Shown: in pieces, positions 1 through 6,004 of the stretch | Layout: every line of letters begins with the position of its first letter | Numbering within the stretch: position 1 is the stretch's first letter | Source of the DNA: Christensenellaceae bacterium | Lineage (GTDB): Bacteria; Bacillota; Clostridia; Christensenellales; DTU072 | DNA: 6,372 nucleotides | Assembly: GCA_031260775.1 (NCBI GenBank) | Contig: JAISKW010000001.1 | Span: forward strand, 1 to 6,372 | Direction of reading: 5' to 3' | Translations under genes and position numbers: made by a program | The notes under the pieces: model-generated | Database searches by the model: none | Seen by the model: only the letters and a program-made list of their open reading frames with translations | What the model was told of the DNA's origin: nothing

Positions 1-951
1 ATTTTTATGGACTATATGATGCCCGAAATGGACGGCGTTCAGGCTGTAGCCGCAATCCGCGGCAGCGAGTTCGAGTGGTGTAAAACCGTTCCGATTATCG
101 CCCTATCTGCAAACGCAACCTTCGGCGCGGAGGAAATGTTTCTGTCAAACGGCTTCGATGCGTTTTTGCCTAAGCCGATTGACTTGAAACGGCTTGAAAA
201 AATTTTCCGCAAGTTTTTACGGCCCGAAAATCTTGTTGACATCAAAAAAAGAAAGACGGCGCAGCGCAAGCCGCCAAAAACAGATTCCGCCGCCGCGGCT
301 AATGCTGCGATGCCCGCGGGCTTTGATGAAAAGCCGAACGGGGGCACCGCAACGGTTATTCCGGGTATAGACCAAGCCAAAGGCATAGCGTTCTGCGGCG
401 GAGAACGGGACGGCTATTTAGAGGTATTATGGATTTTCTCGTTCGGCGCGTCGGCGCAAATTGACGTTATGAAAATGTCGCTTGCGCAAAACGATATTAC
501 AAGGTTAGGAATAGAGGCGCATTCATTGAAGTCCGCCTCGCGCGGAATCGGCGCGGATATGTTGGCGGATTTGGCGTTTGAAACGGAAAAAGCGTGCAAA
601 GAAAACAACGTTGATTATGTAGTAAACAACATAGACGCTTTACTGAAACTGTACAAACAAACTGCGACTGATATTTCGGCAATTTTAATTGACGGAAAGA
701 AGAAAAATATATCCGAGAAGCCCGACGGAGAGTTCGATAAGTCAGTTGCAATCGAAAAACTGACGAAAATTGCCGAGGCGGCGGAAAACTACGATATTGA
801 CGGCGCAAAAACGTTGTTAGACGGGCTTTATAATGAAAATGCGGGCGAAATAATACTTAACGGACTCAACCGTATTCAAACAGCAATTATGCAGTTTTCG
901 TATAACAAAACCGCCGAAGAGGCACGCGCAACAATAGAATTTCTGCGTTGA
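1..951 (+). CDS. Receiver-HPt protein, C-terminal part of a probable hybrid histidine kinase (5' partial)
   Basis: The reading frame is open from base 1, so the gene starts upstream; the ATG at 7 lies inside the receiver domain and is not a real start. Residues are numbered from the first codon. The text around MDYMMPEMDG is the phospho-acceptor block of a response-regulator receiver, with Asp4 as the likely phosphorylated residue. The switch Ser36 in ALSANA and Lys58 in LPKP complete the receiver core. A low-complexity Lys/Ala/Pro linker (about 75-120) leads to an HPt domain (about 121-225) with the motif AHSLKSASRGIGA, where His174 would take the phosphate. A helical C-terminal segment (about 235-316) ending in FSYNKTAEEA resembles tails seen on clostridial hybrid kinases. 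The order receiver then HPt is usual for the end of a phosphorelay hybrid kinase, so a sensor and kinase core is expected upstream. That part is inference. The gene ends at a TGA and converges on the lipoprotein gene. Confidence 0.9.
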   Translation: MFMDYMMPEMDGVQAVAAIRGSEFEWCKTVPIIALSANATFGAEEMFLSNGFDAFLPKPIDLKRLEKIFRKFLRPENLVDIKKRKTAQRKPPKTDSAAAANAAMPAGFDEKPNGGTATVIPGIDQAKGIAFCGGERDGYLEVLWIFSFGASAQIDVMKMSLAQNDITRLGIEAHSLKSASRGIGADMLADLAFETEKACKENNVDYVVNNIDALLKLYKQTATDISAILIDGKKKNISEKPDGEFDKSVAIEKLTKIAEAAENYDIDGAKTLLDGLYNENAGEIILNGLNRIQTAIMQFSYNKTAEEARATIEFLR

Positions 952-965
952 TTCATAATACTTTA

Positions 966-994
966 TGGATTCTGCGACTGTCCGCAGAATGACA
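966..994. repeat. Palindromic intergenic element / possible bidirectional terminator between convergent genes
   Basis: ATTCTGCG (969-976) and CGCAGAAT (983-990) form a perfect 8-bp stem with a 6-base loop, ACTGTC. The hairpin fills the 52-base gap between the stop codons of two convergent genes, where a shared transcription terminator would be expected. Neither side has a clean T-tract, so intrinsic termination is not proven. The flanks, TGG before the left arm and GACA after the right arm, together with the arms, resemble a dispersed palindrome I remember from intergenic regions of many bacteria (TGGATTCT...AGAATGACA). That resemblance is from memory and was not searched. Confidence 0.6.
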
Positions 995-1003
995 TAATGC
1001 TCT

Positions 1004-1867
1004 CTACGGAAGCGTGATTTTTGCGCCGTAATAGGTTATATATAACGACAAAGCCTCGCGTTGGGCTTTCATAAGCGGAATTTTGTTGATTTCTGCAAGC
1101 TCATCCTCCAAAACGACAATCGACGAAATGCGGTCGTAAATAACTTCAATTTCCACCGTCACCTTTGTGAGCGGCGCGCCGTTTTCGTCAACATAACCGC
1201 CCTTGAACATCGTTGTCGCACGGTTTGCCGCGATATAATCGGCATCGAACTCAAGAGTAATCGTATCGACCTCGCCTTGCCGTTTTGCGGCGGTAATTTT
1301 ACAAACGCCCGACTCCAATGCCGATTTTAATTCGGATAATTGCGCGGCAAGCGAACGGGTTTCCTTGTACGGCGAGGTTTGTACAAACTCCGAAACCTTT
1401 AGATTTGAGGTCGTTTTTACAAAAGCTTGAGAGTCGAACGCGCTTTCCTTGCCGACCGCGCCCTCTCGCGTAGACAGCGTGAAATTTGCGCCGGTTTTTC
1501 CGTAGTATTGCTCGAAAATACCGCCCTTATCGGTGTAATCGTAAATACGCAGCTTGTAGTCTTTAGGCTCCCCTCCGATTTCACGTATAATGTTGTCCTG
1601 CGCATCGGTTTCGCCCCTTAGGTTAACCTCTGATGTCAAAACCGAGTTCCTCCCGTTATATTTGCCGCCTGCGGTCAGGGGTGTGAGTTCGATTCTTTTG
1701 TACGAATACACGTCGGACGATAAACTTTTTTCAAGCGCGAGTTGCAGTTCGGTTGCGGCATCTTCTGTAGACAATTCCTTTGAGCAACCCGAAAGCACGC
1801 CGAGGGTGAGTAACAACAATGCGGAAACAAAGCCGATTACGAATAATCTTTTAGTAAATCTTTTCAT
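1004..1867 (-). CDS. Membrane-anchored lipoprotein of unknown function, coupled to the GPH transporter
   Basis: This 287-residue protein begins with a basic n-region (MKRFTKR), a hydrophobic stretch (8-24) and the lipobox LSGC. It should therefore be cut before Cys28, lipidated there, and held on the outer face of the membrane. The mature part (260 residues) starts with a predicted helix (STEDAATELQLALEKSL). It continues with alternating polar and hydrophobic segments that look beta-rich, for example in residues about 205-265, and ends in YYGAKITLP. A LolA/LppX-like fold is conceivable but is only a guess; I do not recognise the family. The ATG is supported by a perfect AGGAGG seven bases upstream, and it overlaps the transporter stop (TAATG), so translation is probably coupled. 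A role as an extracellular partner of the transporter, for substrate capture or complex stability, is inferred from that arrangement alone. The gene ends at a TAG and faces the receiver-HPt gene across the hairpin at 966-994. Confidence 0.88.
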   Translation of the reverse strand: MKRFTKRLFVIGFVSALLLLTLGVLSGCSKELSTEDAATELQLALEKSLSSDVYSYKRIELTPLTAGGKYNGRNSVLTSEVNLRGETDAQDNIIREIGGEPKDYKLRIYDYTDKGGIFEQYYGKTGANFTLSTREGAVGKESAFDSQAFVKTTSNLKVSEFVQTSPYKETRSLAAQLSELKSALESGVCKITAAKRQGEVDTITLEFDADYIAANRATTMFKGGYVDENGAPLTKVTVEIEVIYDRISSIVVLEDELAEINKIPLMKAQREALSLYITYYGAKITLP

Positions 1868-4332
1868 TATTTATCCTCCTCCCCGTCGTCGTTGCCGCCG
1901 AGTAATTCGTCAACTTCTTCCTCGGTCGTCGCAAGAGTTGCCGCTGCGTTTGCGGACGAGGCGAGCCGCTTTTCCTTTTTCTTAGCCTGTTTTTCCAAAA
2001 CCCTTGCTTGTTTTTCGGGTGAGAACGAGGCGAACCGCTCCGCCGTAGCCCGTTCGGTATCGGCAAGTTTTTCGGCTTTCTTTGCTTCGTCCGCTATGCG
2101 TTCCGCTTCCTCTTTTTCGCGGAGTTGCGCCTTTAATTCATCGTAGCGGCTCTCAATTTCGCTATATCGGGCATACATAAGCGACATTTCGTAAATTCTC
2201 TTAATTTCTAAATAATCGTGCGCAACAGAATCGTAGCGCATCAATTCGCTGTTGATTTTTGTAAACGCAACGGTTTTTGCCGCGCGCTCTTCACGGGTAG
2301 TTTCGGGCAAGTCCTCGGTGCGGATTAACTCCGTTTCGTCGGGCTCAACAAAGCCGTTCGGGTATTTTTTTGCAACGAGCGCGGGCGTTTTTGAGAGTCG
2401 TTTTGCAACCGCCGTCCACTTCCGTTTGAAACTTATTTCCTCTTTTGTTTTTTCGGGCAATTTTTCGGCGGAAGTTTTGAACTCAATTGCGGCGGCTTCT
2501 AAATTGGCAATGCCCGAATCGATAAGTTTTTTGCCGACCTCCGTTAGCCATATATAAGACGGCGTTTGGAACTTGTTCATTTCGTCGATTAAAATCAACG
2601 CGTTTTTGCGCTCATCGTTGTGAGAACGCGCTTTCGAAAGTTCTTTCCGTGCGGTTTTATATGCGGCATACGCAAGTTTTTTATCCTCCGCCTTGAAAAT
2701 TGCGGAGAACGCATCTTGCCTTGCTTTTAGTAATACGGATAAATCAAAATCCTCAGTTTCGCGGATAGCGTACGCCTCGCGCACCTCGTCAATGCCGCGT
2801 ACAACCGCTTCGGCATCGACCTCGCCCACGGAATAGTTTTCAAAAATCGCCCGAACGCGCAAAACCTTTACGACGTTCGTGTGCTTGCTTCGGGTCAGGT
2901 CGTAGAATAATAGCGGTAAAAAGTTCATTGTCGCGCCGATTATTGCAACCGTGAACAACATTTTGAACATATTATTACGCACTAAATTATCGAACAGAAT
3001 GTCGTAATTTTTGGTTAACCCGAGCGATTCGTACAAATACGGCACGGCAAACCCCGACAAAATTGTAATCGGCGCGACAATTTGCGCCGCGCTTGAGAGC
3101 ATCGAATCGAGCCGCCTGCCGCACTTATACTGCTGATAGTCGCGCATTTCGGCGTTCATACACGGCAAAAGTACAATATCCAATTGCGAGAAAAGCGTGT
3201 TGAACCACCAAACGGCGAGGATTAAAATCTGAACTTCGCGAACGACGAGCATAAGCGATAAGCATATTATGTTCATCCCCTCGCGCAGGAGTTTTGTGTT
3301 GCGGACGCCGATTAATTTAATAATGATGGGCGACAGCACCATTGCGATTGTCGCCGAGAAGCCCACAACGAGGTTTGCGACGCCCCACAGCGCGCCGTTT
3401 TGGTACGAGTACACAAACAGCCAAGTAAAAATGTTTGCGGACGCTAACTCCAAAAATCCGACCGTCGTGGATATGGTCATTATTATCCAATACTTGTTTT
3501 TTAGCGCGTCGCCGATAGCTCTGAGCGTTTTAACCTTCGGCTTAAAGGTTTTCGAAAGCACAACCCTTTCCTTTACGAATAAGCCCATTAAAATCGCAAA
3601 TACCGCGCCCGCGATTGCGAACGGCAGTACTACGAACTTGTAGGCGTTCATATCGGTAAAGCCGCCGCGGAAAAGTTCGACGAGTTTGGGCACGATTGCA
3701 TAGTAAATAGAGGGAGCAATTGAGTAAATAATCGCGTTAATCGCTTGAATTTTCGCCCTTTCGTCGGAGTTAGGCGTCATAACCATACCGATATTCCCAA
3801 CGCACTCCGAATAAAATTGCATTAAAATCGTACAAACGATAACGAACATAGACGCAACCAACAATTTTGTGGTATATGTCCACGTTTCGAAGGGCAAAAA
3901 CATAAAAATAGCGGCGACCGCGACAAGCGGCACGCTCATAAAAATCAAGTACGGACGGAACCGACCGATACGCGTGCGCGTGTTATCTATAATATTGTTA
4001 CGGAAAATCGTTACGAAAATGAGAATCACGCTCATTGCAACGTTCATATACTGCAGGTGCATCGGCTTCAAATTGAGCGCGCTGCCCATAAGCGTTGAAT
4101 TCGCAGTGAACGCGATTAGCCCAACGACTATCAAAAAGAACTGATAACCGAAACTCCCGAGAGAATACAAAGCGACCTCTTTATAAGGAACAAAATTTCC
4201 TTTTGCGGGCTTGTTCCAATGCAACTTGACATCGTTTAGCACGAAAGATGCTTTCTCTTTAACTACATTTACAGTATCCTTAAAAGCCAATTTTAATATT
4301 TCGCCGTATAACCGGGCAAACGAAAGCGGCAA
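1867..4332 (-). CDS. GPH/MelB-type MFS transporter with a long charged C-terminal cytoplasmic extension
   Basis: This is a secondary transporter of the glycoside-pentoside-hexuronide:cation symporter branch (MelB-like, MFS_2), 821 residues from the TTG start. About twelve hydrophobic segments lie between residues 55 and 478. Two signatures are visible: DNTRTRIGRFRPY (116-128), matching the loop 2-3 motif of MelB relatives, and DYQQYKCGRRLD (398-409), matching the family's D-Y-x-x-x-K-x-G-x-R motif. The family usually ends near 450-500 residues. Here about 340 more follow: mostly charged, helical and cytoplasmic, with a probable coiled coil (about 705-790) and a very acidic end. The substrate cannot be read from sequence; a sugar or glycoside with cation symport is the family default. 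The start is uncertain. TTG at 4332 is the first usable codon after an in-frame stop but lacks a ribosome binding site. GTG at 4242 would still keep the HWNKPAKGNFVPYKE segment, which I recall as conserved in clostridial relatives. The downstream lipoprotein gene overlaps its stop codon. Confidence 0.88.
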   Translation of the reverse strand: MPLSFARLYGEILKLAFKDTVNVVKEKASFVLNDVKLHWNKPAKGNFVPYKEVALYSLGSFGYQFFLIVVGLIAFTANSTLMGSALNLKPMHLQYMNVAMSVILIFVTIFRNNIIDNTRTRIGRFRPYLIFMSVPLVAVAAIFMFLPFETWTYTTKLLVASMFVIVCTILMQFYSECVGNIGMVMTPNSDERAKIQAINAIIYSIAPSIYYAIVPKLVELFRGGFTDMNAYKFVVLPFAIAGAVFAILMGLFVKERVVLSKTFKPKVKTLRAIGDALKNKYWIIMTISTTVGFLELASANIFTWLFVYSYQNGALWGVANLVVGFSATIAMVLSPIIIKLIGVRNTKLLREGMNIICLSLMLVVREVQILILAVWWFNTLFSQLDIVLLPCMNAEMRDYQQYKCGRRLDSMLSSAAQIVAPITILSGFAVPYLYESLGLTKNYDILFDNLVRNNMFKMLFTVAIIGATMNFLPLLFYDLTRSKHTNVVKVLRVRAIFENYSVGEVDAEAVVRGIDEVREAYAIRETEDFDLSVLLKARQDAFSAIFKAEDKKLAYAAYKTARKELSKARSHNDERKNALILIDEMNKFQTPSYIWLTEVGKKLIDSGIANLEAAAIEFKTSAEKLPEKTKEEISFKRKWTAVAKRLSKTPALVAKKYPNGFVEPDETELIRTEDLPETTREERAAKTVAFTKINSELMRYDSVAHDYLEIKRIYEMSLMYARYSEIESRYDELKAQLREKEEAERIADEAKKAEKLADTERATAERFASFSPEKQARVLEKQAKKKEKRLASSANAAATLATTEEEVDELLGGNDDGEEDK
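1875..1880 (-). promoter_or_regulatory. Perfect AGGAGG ribosome binding site inside the transporter's last codons
   Basis: Read on the minus strand, GGGGAGGAGGATAAATAATG contains AGGAGG (1880-1875) seven bases before the lipoprotein ATG. The same bases encode the end of the transporter, Gly-Glu-Glu-Asp-Lys-stop. The site fixes the lipoprotein start and suggests that ribosomes ending the transporter can re-initiate at once on the lipoprotein. Confidence 0.9.
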
Positions 4333-4339
4333 TACATTT

Positions 4340-4345
4340 ATTGTA
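4340..4345 (-). promoter_or_regulatory. Weak candidate -10 element for the transporter operon
   Basis: The minus strand reads TACAAT, one mismatch from TATAAT, in the AT-rich divergent gap. No good -35 box lies 16-18 bases upstream; the region there is a T-run. If this box is used, transcription would begin almost at the TTG start (4332), which would favour a later start codon for the transporter. Confidence 0.25.
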
Positions 4346-4396
4346 CCAATTATTTAAGTCTAAAAAAAGCAGTCCGTTCATAAAAATTAAAGAAGG

Positions 4397-4402
4397 TATA
4401 AT
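4397..4402 (+). promoter_or_regulatory. Candidate -10 element (TATAAT) for the deacetylase gene
   Basis: A perfect TATAAT lies 76 bases before the deacetylase ATG at 4479. The bases 15-18 upstream (around GTTCAT) are only a poor -35 match, so this is a moderate candidate for a housekeeping promoter. It would give a leader of about 70 bases. A sporulation sigma factor is possible for a PdaB-like gene, but I see no convincing box for one. Confidence 0.4.
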
Positions 4403-4423
4403 CCCTCAAAATAATTCCGACAA

Positions 4424-4466
4424 ATTCCGCATTAATCCGTCCGAAACTTGGGGAAAACCGCGGAAT
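4424..4466 (+). other. Possible leader hairpin before the deacetylase gene
   Basis: ATTCCGC (4424-4430) and GCGGAAT (4460-4466) are perfect 7-base inverted arms, 29 bases apart, in the expected leader of the deacetylase mRNA. The right arm contains GGAA, the nearest thing to a ribosome binding site before ATG 4479, although it is about 13 bases away. Pairing could hide it. Arms this short can occur by chance. Confidence 0.3.
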
Positions 4467-4478
4467 ATTTACATTAAA

Positions 4479-5231
4479 ATGTTTATAGTACTTAGAAAAA
4501 AGACGATTTTAACCGCGATTGCGGTAATACTCTTGGTAGCGGTTTCGCTATCGGTAGTAATAGGGCTCGGCGCAAGAGAGGCAAAGACCGAAAGGAAGTT
4601 GCCCGTTTACGCGGTTGAAAGCGGTCAAAACGCCGTCGCACTCACCTTCGATGCCTCGTGGGGCGCGGAGCGAACATCCCTTATTATGGACGTTTTAGAA
4701 AAGTACGAAGTGAAAGGAACGTTTTTCTTAACCGGAATTTGGATTGATGCCTATCCCGACAAGGTAAAGGAAATTGCGGCGCGCGGGCACGAAATTCAAA
4801 ACCATTCGCTAAACCATTTGAATATGAGTAAGCTAAGCGTTACCGAACAAATAAAAGAGATTGAAACGGTTAATCAAAAAATCGAAGCCCTGACAGGCAA
4901 AAAGCCTTTGTATTTCCGTCCTCCGTTCGGCGACTACGACAACACGCTTATCGCAACCGTCCGCAGCCTCGGAATGCAGTCGGTGCAATGGGACATAGAC
5001 AGCTTGGATTGGAAAAAGTTAAGCGGGGGGCAGATTGCCGACAGGGTTTCGAAAGCGCGCGACGGCTCGGTAATTCTCTGCCACAACAACAGTGAGCATA
5101 TCGTTGAGGCGTTGCCGCTCATACTTGAGGGGCTAAAAAACAAAAAGCTTAAGCCCGTAACGGTCAGCGAACTGATTGCGGTTGATAATTACAATATCGA
5201 CAGCAGCGGTCTGCAGCTTAGGAGTAAATAG
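4479..5231 (+). CDS. Membrane-anchored polysaccharide deacetylase family protein (NodB fold, PdaB-like)
   Basis: The product is a 250-residue NodB-homology protein acting outside the membrane, probably on peptidoglycan or another N-acetylated glycan. A short basic N-terminus (LRKK) and one hydrophobic segment (about residues 8-28) form an uncleaved anchor or signal peptide. Family motifs follow in order: TFDASWG (Asp58), NHSLNH (His109 and His113, metal ligands), RPPFGDYD (Arg147), DIDSLDW (Asp177-Trp178) and LCHNN (His202). The usual TFDD motif here reads TFDA, so the second Asp, normally a metal ligand, is Ala59. The TFDxSWG form occurs in Bacillus PdaB, a sporulation deacetylase homologue, and in clostridial relatives as I remember them. 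It marks this subfamily and need not mean a damaged gene. ATG 4479 was chosen because the signal-anchor begins there. The frame is open further upstream to a TTG at 4341, but those 46 residues look non-coding. The ribosome binding site is weak. The transporter operon is divergent. Confidence 0.9.
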   Translation: MFIVLRKKTILTAIAVILLVAVSLSVVIGLGAREAKTERKLPVYAVESGQNAVALTFDASWGAERTSLIMDVLEKYEVKGTFFLTGIWIDAYPDKVKEIAARGHEIQNHSLNHLNMSKLSVTEQIKEIETVNQKIEALTGKKPLYFRPPFGDYDNTLIATVRSLGMQSVQWDIDSLDWKKLSGGQIADRVSKARDGSVILCHNNSEHIVEALPLILEGLKNKKLKPVTVSELIAVDNYNIDSSGLQLRSK

Positions 5232-5250
5232 TTTAATCTGACAAAGATTT

Positions 5251-5273
5251 CGGGCGACGGCTTGCCTCGCCCG
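5251..5273 (+). other. GC-rich hairpin adjoining the OB-fold gene's ribosome binding site
   Basis: CGGGCGA (5251-5257) and TCGCCCG (5267-5273) are perfect 7-base arms. A further T-A pair (5250/5274) and two inner G-C pairs (5259-5260 with 5265-5266) extend the stem. It lies in the 54-base gap after the deacetylase stop and ends two bases before AGGA of the next gene. No T-run follows, so it is a poor intrinsic terminator. It may slow read-through, protect mRNA ends, or control translation of the downstream gene. Confidence 0.55.
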
Positions 5274-5275
5274 AT

Positions 5276-5279
5276 AGGA
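5276..5279 (+). promoter_or_regulatory. Ribosome binding site deciding the OB-fold gene start
   Basis: AGGA lies six bases before ATG 5286. The other in-frame candidates lack such a site: TTG 5262 falls inside the hairpin loop region, and ATG 5322 has no purine-rich stretch upstream. The start at 5286 is therefore preferred. Confidence 0.7.
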
Positions 5280-5285
5280 AAAATA

Positions 5286-5969
5286 ATGTATATACAAGAA
5301 GAAATCAGTACATGTGATACGATGTTCAATCCGTACGAATCGGTACCGAACAGTAACAACACGGCAACGCCCGGCAACTACGCCGTAGTTTCGGGCGAGG
5401 TAATCAAAACGCCCGAGTTTTCGCACGAGCTATACGGCGAAATATTTTTAGAAACCGTCGTCAAAGTTAAACGCTTATCCGACAGCTACGACTATATCCC
5501 CGTAACGTTCAGCGAAAGGCTTGCAAACTTAATTGATGTTAACAAAGGCGCGTTTCTTTCGTTTTCGGGGCAGTTCAGAAGTTATAACCGGCAAGAAGGT
5601 ATTAAAACAAAGCTTTGCTTAACGCTGTTCGCACGGTCAATCGAGGAAGTGGACGAAAAAACCAATCCGAATTTCATAACCTTAACCGGCTTCGTGTGCC
5701 GCCCGACCGTCTACCGTACAACCCCCTTGGGGCGTGAAATAGGCGACGTTTTGCTTGCCGTAAACCGCGCGTTCAGCAAATCCGACTATATCCCTTGTAT
5801 CGCATGGGGCAGAACCGCAAAGTTCGTTTCGACATTAGCGGTTGGTGCGAAAATTAAGGTTTGCGGACGAATCCAAAGCCGCGAGTACACAAAGCAAATC
5901 GGCGACAGAACCGAGGTGCGTACTGCTTACGAAATAAGCATAACCACGGCGGAATCGGTTAACGAATAA
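5286..5969 (+). CDS. Tandem OB-fold protein related to single-stranded DNA-binding protein
   Basis: This 227-residue protein has two OB folds. The second (about 129-222) carries the SSB core pattern: ITLTGFVCRPTVYRT, then LLAVNRAFSKSDYIPCIAWGRTAKF, then GAKIKVCGRIQSREY, as in bacterial SSB. The first (about 33-120) follows the same plan with different residues: VSGEVIKTPEFSH, then VKRLSDSYDYIPVTF, then GAFLSFSGQFRSYN. Canonical bacterial SSB has one OB fold and an acidic C-terminal tail ending in DIPF for partner binding. Here that tail is absent and the protein ends in SVNE. I recall two-fold proteins like this annotated as SSB in Clostridia; their exact role is not clear to me. Single-strand DNA binding in replication, repair or competence is inferred from the fold. 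A GC-rich hairpin sits immediately before the ribosome binding site. The gene follows the deacetylase by 54 bases and precedes the yggS-like gene by 35. Confidence 0.85.
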   Translation: MYIQEEISTCDTMFNPYESVPNSNNTATPGNYAVVSGEVIKTPEFSHELYGEIFLETVVKVKRLSDSYDYIPVTFSERLANLIDVNKGAFLSFSGQFRSYNRQEGIKTKLCLTLFARSIEEVDEKTNPNFITLTGFVCRPTVYRTTPLGREIGDVLLAVNRAFSKSDYIPCIAWGRTAKFVSTLAVGAKIKVCGRIQSREYTKQIGDRTEVRTAYEISITTAESVNE

Positions 5970-5987
5970 TAGTCCTCAAACTGAAAT

Positions 5988-5996
5988 TGCTATAAA
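5988..5996 (+). promoter_or_regulatory. Candidate extended -10 promoter before the yggS-like gene
   Basis: TGCTATAAA fits the extended -10 form (TG, one base, then TATAAT with one mismatch), which can work without a good -35. It ends eight bases before ATG 6005, so transcription would start nearly at the start codon. This could also be chance in an AT-rich gap. Confidence 0.3.
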
Positions 5997-6004
5997 ATAT
6001 CGGT

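Noticed and set aside
7..9. ATG at 7 as the start of the receiver-HPt gene
   Set aside because: The frame is open to base 1 and the ATG lies one codon before the phospho-acceptor Asp, in mid-domain; the gene is truncated by the window edge.
39..808. Open frames on the minus strand opposite the receiver-HPt gene (39-386, 414-608, 497-808)
   Set aside because: They lie antisense to a well-supported gene, show no domains and have no ribosome binding sites worth noting.
1590..2066. Open frames at 1590-1985 (plus) and 1851-2066 (minus)
   Set aside because: They overlap the lipoprotein and transporter coding regions in other frames; their Arg/Ser/Pro-rich translation is typical of shadow frames.
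3269..4144. Plus-strand open frames at 3269-3643 and 3869-4144
   Set aside because: They are antisense to the membrane helices of the transporter and have no recognisable protein features.
4341..4478. Extending the deacetylase to TTG 4341
   Set aside because: The 46 added residues are not protein-like, hold the promoter candidate, and would place the signal-anchor internally.
5133..5426. Minus-strand open frame across the deacetylase-OB gap
   Set aside because: It overlaps two supported genes and the hairpin, and its translation shows no features.
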